From contig JASCIV010000256.1 in the NCBI GenBank assembly GCA_030374735.1, positions 1 through 28,651 of the forward strand: DNA of 28,651 nt, in the 5' to 3' direction. Positions 1-7,745 of the stretch are shown here, in pieces; within the stretch, counting starts at the first letter, position 1; every line of letters starts with the position of its first letter. The position numbers and the translations under genes are program-made. A model generated the notes under the pieces. That model saw only the letters and a list, made by a program, of their open reading frames with translations, ran no database searches and had not been told where the DNA came from. The stretch comes from Gracilaria caudata. Taxonomy: Eukaryota > Rhodophyta > Florideophyceae > Gracilariales > Gracilariaceae.

Positions 1-625
1 AATGAGAAACATCCTTGATCTTATCGATGACGGAAAACGGAACAAGAGAACCATCGATCGCAACCTGTCCCTGACTAGCTCGAGATTGGGCTTGTGAAAG
101 CAGCTGAAGGATGGCATTGTGCAAAGTATTCTCAGGAAGGTTGGCGTTATTTATAAGAGTTATTGCCAGAACCTCTCCAATGTTGGTGGAGGACTCGAAA
201 CCGGCATGCATAAGGTGCTGAGAAGCGAGTCCTCGGAAACGATCAACAAAAGTCACCAAGTCCTCCGTCCTTTTACGGCGACAGCTAGAAACTTTGTTGA
301 AGGAAGAGATAAGACGGTTAACCATGGCGATGGGTGGGTCAACGGCAACAAGATCTACAATTTCTCGCACGGCTTTGATTTGATCATCCCTGCGAAAATC
401 GATGCGTCCTTTTGCTTGAGCCTCTTCAACAATACTCTTTTGTGCTGGTGGCAACCCATGTTCAACAAGAAGTCGTCCGAGTATAGCATACAAAGTTTTG
501 TACTTCTTGTCTGGACCTTTCTCTGCAGCAATGCGAATCATATCTACCCATTCGGATACATCACGACGCCACTGAATAGGGTCCTTACTGGAGTCGAATC
601 GTGGGACGTCGTGAGAATTAGACAT
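1..625 (-). CDS. Gag-like N-terminus of an LTR retrotransposon polyprotein (partial, runs off the left edge)
   Basis: On the minus strand a frame opens at an ATG (complement 623-625) and stays open for 208 codons to the window edge. It begins MSNSHDVPRFDSSKDPIQW, then a helical, charged region with RRKRTEDLVTFVDRFRGLA near residue 130. A short aromatic N-terminus with a DPxxW motif followed by a helical R/K-rich capsid-like region is typical of Ty1/copia- or Ty3-type Gag. No zinc knuckle, protease or reverse transcriptase is seen, because these would lie left of the window. A primer-binding-site-like sequence lies 14 bases upstream, which supports the retrotransposon reading. The opposite-strand frame over the same bases lacks an ATG start and is a shadow. 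Which superfamily it belongs to is inference. Confidence 0.7.
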   Translation of the reverse strand, partial: MSNSHDVPRFDSSKDPIQWRRDVSEWVDMIRIAAEKGPDKKYKTLYAILGRLLVEHGLPPAQKSIVEEAQAKGRIDFRRDDQIKAVREIVDLVAVDPPIAMVNRLISSFNKVSSCRRKRTEDLVTFVDRFRGLASQHLMHAGFESSTNIGEVLAITLINNANLPENTLHNAILQLLSQAQSRASQGQVAIDGSLVPFSVIDKIKDVSH

Positions 626-638
626 GCTTGACGATAAA

Positions 639-653
639 GGCTCTGGGCCCATA
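639..653 (-). promoter_or_regulatory. Primer-binding site of the retrotransposon (initiator-Met-tRNA type)
   Basis: Read on the minus strand, from 654 down to 639, the sequence is TTATGGGCCCAGAGCC. It matches the plant copia primer-binding context TTATGGTATCAGAGCC at 13 of 16 positions, differing only in the three central bases. It sits just upstream of the gag ATG, where a PBS should be. The three-base difference could reflect the host tRNA acceptor sequence or decay. Confidence 0.5.
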
Positions 654-762
654 ACTATAGTAGACCGCGTGTTCGGGCGCGTGTCGTGCAATTGGCGCAG
701 TAGAGCCTTTTGGTGTCCCGTCCGGGCGCGTGCAAAAGAGCAGGGAAGAAAGTCCGTTCCCT

Positions 763-804
763 CCGTCTGGTCCTCCCCCGCTTCCGTCCGGGGGGGCCAG
801 ACGG
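763..804. repeat. GC-rich stem-loop inside the probable LTR
   Basis: The left arm 763-780 (CCGTCTGGTCCTCCCCCG) pairs with the right arm 789-804 (CGGGGGGGCCAGACGG). The pairing needs a two-base bulge and leaves an 8-base loop. It could be a structured region of the element RNA. Confidence 0.6.
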
Positions 805-845
805 CCACAGTTTATTGACTTGTTCAGTTCCCTGCGAGCTCACCG

Positions 846-893
846 GGAGCAGCGCCAGCAGCGCGAGCAGCGCTGCACAGCTGGCGCTGCTCC
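846..893. repeat. Perfect 14-bp inverted repeat with nested inner stem
   Basis: The arms GGAGCAGCGCCAGC (846-859) and GCTGGCGCTGCTCC (880-893) are exact reverse complements. The 20-base interior can form a further AGCGC/GCGCT stem. It lies in the probable LTR, next to the stem-loop at 763-804. Confidence 0.75.
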
Positions 894-1641
894 TTACGCG
901 AGAAGCGTGCCCGCAACACGGGCAACTACGCCGTGCATAGCACATGTACAACGTCCGAGTGGTCGGCGGGACGTGCGATGATGAGGCATAAGCAACCTGC
1001 GTAAGATATCAGTCGTCAGACGCGCTCGGCGCGCGGCGCGCGTCGAACCCTATCCTAACATTAGGAAGAAGGTGTCTCACACAAGAAAACGCCTTCGCAA
1101 AAAGTGCGCGCCATAACCCTCCCCCCCCCTGGCTGGACGCTTGGGACAGCAGCAAGGGTGCTCCGAAACGTGCAGGCGGTGTCAGGCTCTTCATTTGCTG
1201 CCGTTGCTAACCTACTGTACCTACAACATTATAACGCCCCTCCACTTGTCACTCAAATTTTGCATGCCGCCCGTCGCGTCGATAACTTTAAACTGAAATC
1301 CAAAGTTTATTGTCACCACAGAAACTTCCGTCTATAGAATAATCAACAAAACATAATCTCGAGAGTCTCACCCCTCATCGTCCAGCTTCGGCGCCGATCC
1401 GTATCCATCATTTTTGGCGAGCGCATCCTCGACCTCAATCGCGCCGTCGTAGAATCATCATCATCATGAAGCTTCTCATCTGTGCTTTCCGTCCCTACAT
1501 CAAAAAAATCCAAAACTCTCGCACTTCGTCGCATCAGATCCTCACAAGCGCGGTTTCCGAACCACCAGGTGCGTAGTACTCTCTTGTTCTACGTGTCACG
1601 AACCCCCCTATTGTTTGCATCGGTAAACAAACACATACCCT

Positions 1642-1820
1642 TATAAATGCCTTTTGAATTCAATAACCTCTATAAACACTACTTTCTCTGCTCCAGTCCA
1701 CCGGCCCATAGTCTCTCCCTCCTTCTTTCTCACCACCCACAGCTCTAGAGCCCACCCCAAGCACACCCAAACCGTTCTATCCGCCCATCACCGGTGGTGA
1801 TTCACCGCCATCACCTCCTT
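1642..1820 (+). promoter_or_regulatory. TATA-type core promoter and pyrimidine-rich leader before the 1821 micro-ORF
   Basis: Two TATA-like boxes, TATAAAT (1642-1648) and TATAAAC (1671-1677), precede about 140 bases rich in C and T with almost no ATG. The ATG at 1821 is the first start in this leader. A similar pyrimidine-rich leader precedes the micro-ORF at 14630, so this looks like a leader style of this genome rather than chance low complexity. Confidence 0.45.
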
Positions 1821-1910
1821 ATGATGGATCTCGACAGCTTCATCCATAACGATACCATCTTCTTCGATAGATTCAGCAATGTCTACATGCCGCATATCGT
1901 GCTCATTTGA
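1821..1910 (+). CDS. Micro-ORF of 29 codons with DRFxxVxMP motif (or first exon/remnant of a gene family)
   Basis: The ORF starts at a double ATG and encodes a 29-residue acidic/hydrophobic peptide containing FFDRFSNVYMP. The micro-ORF at 14630 encodes VDRFGEVFMP at the same place relative to its start. The DNA around the motif also aligns, with small indels, to 26000-26060 (DRF...FYISDMEPH). The common register and the leader suggest these are copies of one coding sequence. Whether the peptide is the whole product, a uORF, a first exon or a truncated copy cannot be decided here. I do not recognise the family. Confidence 0.35.
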   Translation: MMDLDSFIHNDTIFFDRFSNVYMPHIVLI

Positions 1911-2993
1911 ACGTGATACTCCCCTGGCCCCCAGCCTAGGCTGCGGGGCGGTCAGATATGCCGATTGGTTGAGAAGGGACCATCCTCCATTTCAAGTTTC
2001 ATGACCGCCCGAATGTCCCCGACCAATGTGAGTTTCAGGACTGCCACTGAACGTTGCAGCGGCTAAGCTCTTCTTCAACGAGCTCGCGCGAGCCTCCACG
2101 AAGAGACGGTCACAGGGTGAGCTTGGGTCGAACGGAGTCGTAACAAGAGAGGCTCGGAAGCTTCGGCTCCATAGCGTACCCGATTACAGGATCACCAGGT
2201 CTGCCATTCTGAATGTAGTATATTGTAGAACAAACGGTGAAGCGAAAAAGCGGTCTCTGGTATCAAGACTCTTGGCTTGTCTATGGGCACGCTGTTGCCA
2301 TGTGATAAGGTGTGTTGCTACTCTTGTACACAATGAACGGTCACGAGCCGCAGTTGCTTGCTTTCTACGACATCGCGAGCCACTGTTGCGCACATCTCAA
2401 AGCCGATTTGCCACTGTCAGAGCCTTCCAATTGCACACACTCTGCTTCTGTGCAAATGAGCAGAGAGGTGGTTCGTCAGAATGACCCTGTCTAGGGGGAC
2501 TGATACAGAAGCCCAACGAAGGTCATCTTGATTGACTCCCCGCCTCTTCCAGTTTTGGTAGTGTAGGCGCAAAAAATGGCCATCTTCTCCATTGCCAATC
2601 GCTCTCACAAAGTCCAAAGACTTGAAATATGGACGCGAGTTCTCCGAAAGGTTTGAACGAAGAGGAGACGCGCGTGTGCACGCGCACTTCATATGAGCAA
2701 GACGACGCTCAAGGCGAGTACGCAAGCGATGCTGAATATACCTTGAAGTGTCTTGTGTCTCTGCATGGAGGCTTGCTTCACACACACCCAGAACCGATGA
2801 CCAAAACGGGAGATGCAAGCCTTCGTTGGCTCTGCTCAGCCCACCTTTATGAAGGTTTTTGCAGCCGCCGGCATTACAAGCAGTGGAATATAGTACAGAG
2901 TCCTCCTCTGAACTTAAAATGCAGATGCCGAGCAGAAACCCGATGGATATGTTGCCCTTTGAGAGCGCAGTTAGTGTTTGGATTGTGTGTTTC
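1911..2993. other. No convincing gene; overlapping unsupported ORFs
   Basis: About 1.1 kb between the micro-ORF and the 3' end of the acyltransferase. An ATG-initiated plus-strand frame of 123 codons (2629-3000) overlaps a 133-codon minus-strand frame that lacks an ATG. Neither has recognisable motifs, and both have arginine/cysteine-rich composition typical of chance frames. I see no RNA gene or repeat. Confidence 0.4.
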
Positions 2994-4010
2994 TCATTGA
3001 TTCACGCGCTCCCCAAGCAGTCGGAACAGATCCATACCAGCACCCATAGCCTTCAAGCCATTGTGTGCCAGGCCACTTCGTATTGCGACCGGAACGAACA
3101 GGGAATGATAAAGGGTGGTTAGAATGAACACAGCAATCAAGCGTCGAGCCCATGGCTTCCACAAGGCAGTGTACCGCCTCTCAGCTATTGTCGTCACTCC
3201 TGCCAATGTAAAGAACATGAACCATTCGCCACGTGAACCGGTAACACCACAGTACACCAGAATGACCTCGTGTGCAAGTCCGGACACCAAAAAGCATGCC
3301 ATGGTGGCGACAGGCCTGGATAACTTGCGCTTCAAAAGCGGTTCATAGACGCCAGCGCGAAGTGCGTCTGACACTGGTGCGTTCCAACGACCCGACCAGA
3401 ATGCGCCCATTGACGAGGACAACAGCGGGCTTCGAAAAGGCGACGGGCTTGGAGCCCCAAGCACTCCGATGACAGCTGACATAGTATTGAGAACGCCTGC
3501 AACTGAGCAAAGCATAAAGAGGAACATGACTACATCCATGATGAAACCTCCCATGAGAAGTGTGGCCTCGGCAAAAGGGCGCATGCACGCAGCAAGTGTA
3601 AGGTATGCAGATCCGCGGATCAACTGCGTTCGTGGGCGCTCCGCAGGGTGAAACTTGGAAGGAATCGTAGCAGGGATTGCCACGCGAAGAATAATTTCTC
3701 TTGGGGGAGATTTGCACTCTTCGTATCGCTCAACGCATGCAGCTGCATGAAGCGGCGTAGTGAAAGCCATGGATACAGCACCTATAGTGCAGCCGATCAA
3801 GTGTGTGGCGGGATCGAAGATGAAGGAGGACAGGAAGGTGAGAACCAATATGACGCCCAGACAGGCGGGAAGCTCGGCATGCTTTGGGAGCGGAGAATAG
3901 ATGATGAAGAGAGTCCAAGCTCCGGAGAGAAGCTGAACAATGAAGAGCAGCGCGAGACGATATGCAAACTCGATGAGCCAGAGAAGTGGTTCTTGTTCGA
4001 GCGCATGCAT
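2994..4010 (-). CDS. Wax-synthase-type membrane-bound O-acyltransferase
   Basis: This 338-aa polytopic membrane protein has about eight hydrophobic segments. FWSGRWN (residues 204-210), followed by VYEPL, matches the FWxxRWN...VYxP signature of plant/algal wax ester synthases. SGLAHE (243-248) carries the conserved MBOAT-type histidine (H247). Family members sit in the ER and transfer acyl groups from acyl-CoA to fatty alcohols or sterols; the actual substrate cannot be told from sequence. I chose the ATG at complement 4008-4010: the frame is open further upstream but has no earlier in-frame ATG there. An out-of-frame ATG at 4107 starts a frame that overlaps this start and could act as a uORF. 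The length fits the family (about 340 aa). Confidence 0.8.
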   Translation of the reverse strand: MHALEQEPLLWLIEFAYRLALLFIVQLLSGAWTLFIIYSPLPKHAELPACLGVILVLTFLSSFIFDPATHLIGCTIGAVSMAFTTPLHAAACVERYEECKSPPREIILRVAIPATIPSKFHPAERPRTQLIRGSAYLTLAACMRPFAEATLLMGGFIMDVVMFLFMLCSVAGVLNTMSAVIGVLGAPSPSPFRSPLLSSSMGAFWSGRWNAPVSDALRAGVYEPLLKRKLSRPVATMACFLVSGLAHEVILVYCGVTGSRGEWFMFFTLAGVTTIAERRYTALWKPWARRLIAVFILTTLYHSLFVPVAIRSGLAHNGLKAMGAGMDLFRLLGERVNQ

Positions 4011-4864
4011 CTTGCGCCAGTGTGGCGACCGTTTCTCGGACGCTGAGCTTGTGCTTTTCAGAGACTGGATGCTTCTCTTGTTGTTTGCTTTTATCACAAC
4101 TGTGCATGAGTAACCCAGAGGGTACGAAGGAAACTACAAGTTCACGGAGTGGTGCTCATGATGATGATCATGATCATGATGATAATAAAAATGAAGAAGA
4201 CCCCGATAGAGACACCGTGAAACTTGAGCACTGACGTCGTCAGAGGAGGATCCTTTCAGGAGATGGACCAATCAACGCTTACATCTATTTCTGCTCACCT
4301 CACACCTGTACAGCTGCAGTTGGCAGCGTTGCCAAATGAGCACATTGTTTCCGGCAGAGGAAGTAGATAAGCTTAAAAAGATTTCACGAGCGGCGCTCTC
4401 CAGGAATCTTGATGAACGTCTGACATGGGAAACAAGTCTGCTTCAACTCTCAGTTCTAATTGTCTCGACAATAGCAGCAAGAAGAATAGGCTCATTACAA
4501 GGGTAGATTAAGAAGCTTTGTTGTACTTTCTCCTTTCCAACATGTAGCCCACTCTAACATTATATGTATTCAATGACATCACCCTCTGCCCGTCCATCTT
4601 TCTCCTCTTTTATTACATCTGTTCGTGTGTCAAAGGCTCACCATCCATGCTGCCTGGTCCTAAAGAGTCCTGTAGAGTTAATCCAAGTTTCATTGCAGAC
4701 AATCAAGGACTTGTTTTATATGACCTACGGCCGTTCTCACTATCATTAAATGTCGGTGCAAGATCTACTCTGTGCCTTTCAGCAGTTTGCAAACAAGTGT
4801 CACCACAGCTGGAGCCAAAAAAAGCAAAGCTAATACACTTGGTTCTATAACTTTTGAGCAAGCA
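4011..4864. other. Divergent intergenic region between the acyltransferase and the secreted protein gene
   Basis: The region must hold the 5' sequences of both flanking genes, which point away from each other. An ATGATC/CATGAT repeat lies at 4157-4187. No clear TATA box close to either start was found; TTATATG at 4559 and CTATAA at 4844 are weak candidates. No convincing ORF is present. Confidence 0.4.
4157..4187. repeat. ATGATC/CATGAT simple repeat
   Basis: A run built from ATG, ATC and GAT trinucleotides reads CATGATGATGATCATGATCA and on, and is largely self-complementary. Similar runs occur at 8009-8070 and 8173-8190. It is a trinucleotide microsatellite-like tract about 150 bases upstream of the acyltransferase start. 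Confidence 0.7.
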
Positions 4865-5746
4865 ATGAGTGCTACATTTCTCCATATTCTGTTCCCTTCA
4901 ATCCTAATATTTTTTGCAATCACGAATGTAACATGGGCACTCGGACTGAATTTTGCCCCATGCCGAACTAAGGATCATTGCGAGGGGAATCGTATGTGTG
5001 CCGCATTTCGTTCAATCACAAGCCCGACTGAATGCCGACGTTATGATGAGTCCTGCCTTTGTCTTCGACCTTTCCCCCACGACGAAGTTCGCTGCGAGAA
5101 TCAAACCCAATGTGAACCAGGCGAGTCATGCTTCAAAGCAAAGACAAAGGCGTTTGGATCTTTTTGCATAGACAATGCCCAACTCCCGTTTGCAGAAAAT
5201 CCGAGGAGATGCGATTCGAAATCGGACTGCTCTTCTAACTCGACATGCTTACTCGCTGAAGGACTCGAAGGATACTGTGTTCTCGAATTCTCTAAAGAAG
5301 CTTTCGGAGAAGGGGACTTGGGAGATGTGCAGTCCTCCGCGACAAACAGTAACGAGGATGGAATCGAAACCGGGGCAGTTTCTAACAGCACAGTATCCTT
5401 GCCAGAGGGAGAGGGATGTATTGCCGCGCAGTCGCTCACCCACCTCCCGATGCACATGATGGTATATGAGCGTCATGTATATGCAAGAGTGCTTTGCGAC
5501 AATTTCTCCAGCTGTGCGACTGCCGGTCATATTGTTCTGGTAAACGGTGTAGCAGTCATGATGCAGACGTATTGTGCGATGGTGAGCTGCAGAGAAGAGC
5601 GCATGCTTGTTAACAGTGTTCGTTACGTTCCAAAACTAAAGATACCTTCCCGTACCCCGAACTTGGTATTCACACCGTTTGCTGCTAGGTACGGAACCAG
5701 AGCTGAAGAAGCCGTACTTGGAGCCCTAGTACGGGTGGGGCTGTAA
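4865..5746 (+). CDS. Secreted protein with three four-cysteine modules and a conserved-looking C-terminal domain
   Basis: This 293-aa protein starts with a signal peptide (hydrophobic residues 4-25, likely cut after VTWA). Three cysteine modules follow with nearly identical spacing, C-x5-C-x5-C-x9-11-C: residues 33/39/45/57, 77/83/89/101 and 116/122/128/138. An extra CLC is at 64-66. A Ser/Asn-rich linker (about 150-180) with N-S-T glycosylation sites leads to a C-terminal domain (183-293) with five more cysteines (185, 211, 217, 237, 242). The ATG at 4865 is chosen because it puts the signal peptide at the N-terminus; the ATG at 4772 would add 31 residues and bury it. It is probably an extracellular or cell-wall protein stabilised by disulphides. 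I do not recognise the family. Confidence 0.7.
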   Translation: MSATFLHILFPSILIFFAITNVTWALGLNFAPCRTKDHCEGNRMCAAFRSITSPTECRRYDESCLCLRPFPHDEVRCENQTQCEPGESCFKAKTKAFGSFCIDNAQLPFAENPRRCDSKSDCSSNSTCLLAEGLEGYCVLEFSKEAFGEGDLGDVQSSATNSNEDGIETGAVSNSTVSLPEGEGCIAAQSLTHLPMHMMVYERHVYARVLCDNFSSCATAGHIVLVNGVAVMMQTYCAMVSCREERMLVNSVRYVPKLKIPSRTPNLVFTPFAARYGTRAEEAVLGALVRVGL

Positions 5747-6059
5747 ACCTCCTCGCTCATGATGGTTCTTAATTTCTTCTACCTTCGTAAAACGTCAGAC
5801 ATAGCGTATTATGCTAGATCATCATATTGCAGAATACGTACCATTTTTGAATGTAGAACGCTATCCTTTTTTCCAAAGCCACTACAAGGATGTAACGTGT
5901 TTTGAACTGTTTGCAAGCTCATGGTAGTCGACGCAAAGGTTGAAAGCAGTGAAGAGCGATTACAGAACCATGAGAGTCACCATTTCATCAACATATATCT
6001 AGAAATAAGTGCCTAATAATTGCTAAGGCACTTCCACGAAGGCCGGTTACTTCGACATC

Positions 6060-6130
6060 ATGGATGAAAACAACAGCGAATGAGTAAGGACGACAACGAT
6101 GACAAACCATCAGGCGCCCTCGCTGGTGCG
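6060..6130 (+). other. uORF overlapping (ATGA) a possible 17-codon upstream exon
   Basis: A seven-codon ORF (6060-6083) ends in a TGA that overlaps an ATG at 6080. The second frame runs 17 codons (begins MSKDDNDDKPSG) to 6130, directly before GTGAGT. If 6131-6212 (GTGAGT...CACCAG, 82 nt) is an intron, this frame joins in phase to the membrane-protein ORF ahead of its ATG at 6225. A TATATAA box inside the putative intron argues instead that transcription starts downstream of it. Confidence 0.35.
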
Positions 6131-6153
6131 GTGAGTGCCTTATCAGTTCCACT

Positions 6154-6160
6154 TATATAA
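6154..6160 (+). promoter_or_regulatory. TATA box of the 6225 gene
   Basis: TATATAA lies 65 bases upstream of the ATG at 6225. The box and spacing resemble those of protein A (TATATAA, about 73 bases from its ATG). The same bases fall inside the alternative 82-nt intron, so the two models compete. Confidence 0.5.
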
Positions 6161-6224
6161 GGTAATATCATGTGTCATCCATTTTGCGCGCCATCGTTTC
6201 AAAACCCACCAGGCGAGAAGTGCG

Positions 6225-7745
6225 ATGATCATTATTCCTGTTGACTCAAAGTATGTGAACGCCGTAGTTTACGTCGTTGCTGACGTACTTGCGTTTAATG
6301 TCCTTCAGAATGTGACAAACTCCATACAGTCCTTCCTTTCGAAACGCCATCTACGTCGCGGACAGCGAGTCTCGTTGCGTACATCTTGGTTTAGCATGTT
6401 TGCACCCGGAATTCATCCTGGTGGAAACTTTCTGTACATTCGTTTGCTTATCAAGCACATCGTCCTTCCCGGGATTCTGTTCGTCTTGACCTTTGGAATC
6501 AATGGTAATGCAACCAGTGCACCTCGTCCTGCTACTCGAAAATATATAACTCGCCTGGCTGTTACAGAGAACGACTTTGATTGGTCTCGTTTGAACTCTC
6601 ACATGTTCTCAAGGTGTGTCATAGGTTATGGGAACGAGTTGCGCTATTTCCCAACTGCGTTTGATGTCGTCAGTAACGCGGAGCTGGATGACTACTTTGA
6701 TTTTCGAGATCGAGAGGGTAATCGCGTCGGAATTGATGCTTCTTCCATGCTTTGCCAGTCTTTCTCGAATAGATCGACGCTGTTACATGTCACAAAATGT
6801 GGGGAAGTAATGGAGGAGTGTGACAATCTAGATCCAAGCCCACCCGCAAGAATAATGCTTGTGAGAAGTAATGAGACTGAGCATAGGCCATGGAAAATAG
6901 ACTCCGTCCAAAGGCAGTTTGGAAGCGGCCAAGGAATAGCTTTGATGCGCGTTAATGTTCGAGTCCTCTCTAATGAGGTTTCCGAAATCTATGACAGATT
7001 GATTTGTAGAGAGCGCCCCGTCGATGGCTCGCGGTTGTCACCTCTCAACATTTGGTTAGACTGCATCCTAGGTGTGTGGAATGAGAACGGATCAAGTTTC
7101 AAATTTCGCGTCGGTTATGCTTCTGTTGCGTTCCAACGATGGAGCGAGATATTCAATAGCAGCTTGCAAACATCAGTTACGTTTTACGCGATGTCCACGG
7201 AGATTGAAGTGCTGTGGAATGTGAGCAAGAACTCTGAAACAGCCTTCATGGAAGCACTTAATCTGGTAGAGGATCGCGTGGCTGCGCGCCCATTCCTCGA
7301 CCTTCTTTTCAGCAGGGCTGTGGTGGCTTCGGATGTGACTTCGGGAATGTCCATATATGAAAGCAAGACTATTACAGTCACGGAAGTAGCGTACCCCGCT
7401 GCAAAGGGCTATGGAGTGGTAGTGAGCATCGCTCTGGTCATCTTCTTGGCAAGCACTTTCCTTTCTGCGCCGTTGACACGACTGTTTGGCGTCCATCAGG
7501 TAGCAATAGATGTAACTTCATACAGCGGTTTGGTCAAAGTTGTTAAAGCAAACGAAAGTTCAGATGTTGATTGCTTCGATTCAGATAGCTCAGTCGAAAC
7601 CGAAGTCGAGTTTGGAATCACAAAGGAGAACGACGGAGGTTGTTTCAGGATCAGAATGGTTGGAGAACAGGATGTCGTAGTGCCGCTTCCACCGGCGGCT
7701 CAGCTGAGTCATCATCGGGGAGTGCTCTGGTATCACAATGATTGA
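6225..7745 (+). CDS. Membrane protein with large glycosylated ectodomain, unknown function
   Basis: This 506-aa product has two N-terminal hydrophobic segments (about 11-27 and 72-91), then a lumenal/extracellular-looking region of about 300 residues with several N-glycosylation sequons (NRS, NET, NGS, NSS, NVS) and scattered cysteines. A third transmembrane helix follows (about 395-415, GYGVVVSIALVIFLASTFL). The 90-residue tail is acidic, with a DCFDSDSSVETEVEF patch, and is probably cytosolic. I used the first ATG after the TATA box. An alternative spliced start at 6080 would give 527 aa. The layout resembles a receptor or surface protein, but I recognise no catalytic or binding motif and assign no function. 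Confidence 0.7.
   Translation: MIIIPVDSKYVNAVVYVVADVLAFNVLQNVTNSIQSFLSKRHLRRGQRVSLRTSWFSMFAPGIHPGGNFLYIRLLIKHIVLPGILFVLTFGINGNATSAPRPATRKYITRLAVTENDFDWSRLNSHMFSRCVIGYGNELRYFPTAFDVVSNAELDDYFDFRDREGNRVGIDASSMLCQSFSNRSTLLHVTKCGEVMEECDNLDPSPPARIMLVRSNETEHRPWKIDSVQRQFGSGQGIALMRVNVRVLSNEVSEIYDRLICRERPVDGSRLSPLNIWLDCILGVWNENGSSFKFRVGYASVAFQRWSEIFNSSLQTSVTFYAMSTEIEVLWNVSKNSETAFMEALNLVEDRVAARPFLDLLFSRAVVASDVTSGMSIYESKTITVTEVAYPAAKGYGVVVSIALVIFLASTFLSAPLTRLFGVHQVAIDVTSYSGLVKVVKANESSDVDCFDSDSSVETEVEFGITKENDGGCFRIRMVGEQDVVVPLPPAAQLSHHRGVLWYHND

Larger units (their letters stand above)
670..1348 (-). mobile_element. Probable 5' LTR of the minus-strand retrotransposon
   Basis: The segment starts TGTTCG and ends ATCAACA on the plus strand. 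On the minus strand it therefore starts TGTTGAT and ends CGAACA, which is the TG...CA form of LTRs. It lies immediately outside the primer-binding site. It contains an AATAAA on the minus strand near 1300 and two strong stem-loops. The second LTR is outside the window, so both ends are inferred and the right end in particular is uncertain. Confidence 0.3.

Noticed and set aside
119..631. Plus-strand frame of 170 codons
   Set aside because: It is antisense to the Gag-like frame, starts with GTG rather than ATG, and has no motif.
2136..2147. AGTCGTAACAAG, as near the 3' end of SSU rRNA
   Set aside because: Only 12 bases match and the flanks do not continue the rRNA sequence; this is within reach of chance.
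2417..3000. Two overlapping frames on opposite strands (133 and 123 codons)
   Set aside because: The minus-strand frame has no ATG; the plus-strand frame has no motif and overlaps the acyltransferase stop. Neither is better than chance.
3648..4046. Plus-strand frame of 132 codons opposite the acyltransferase
   Set aside because: Shadow of the acyltransferase gene, whose motifs are clear.
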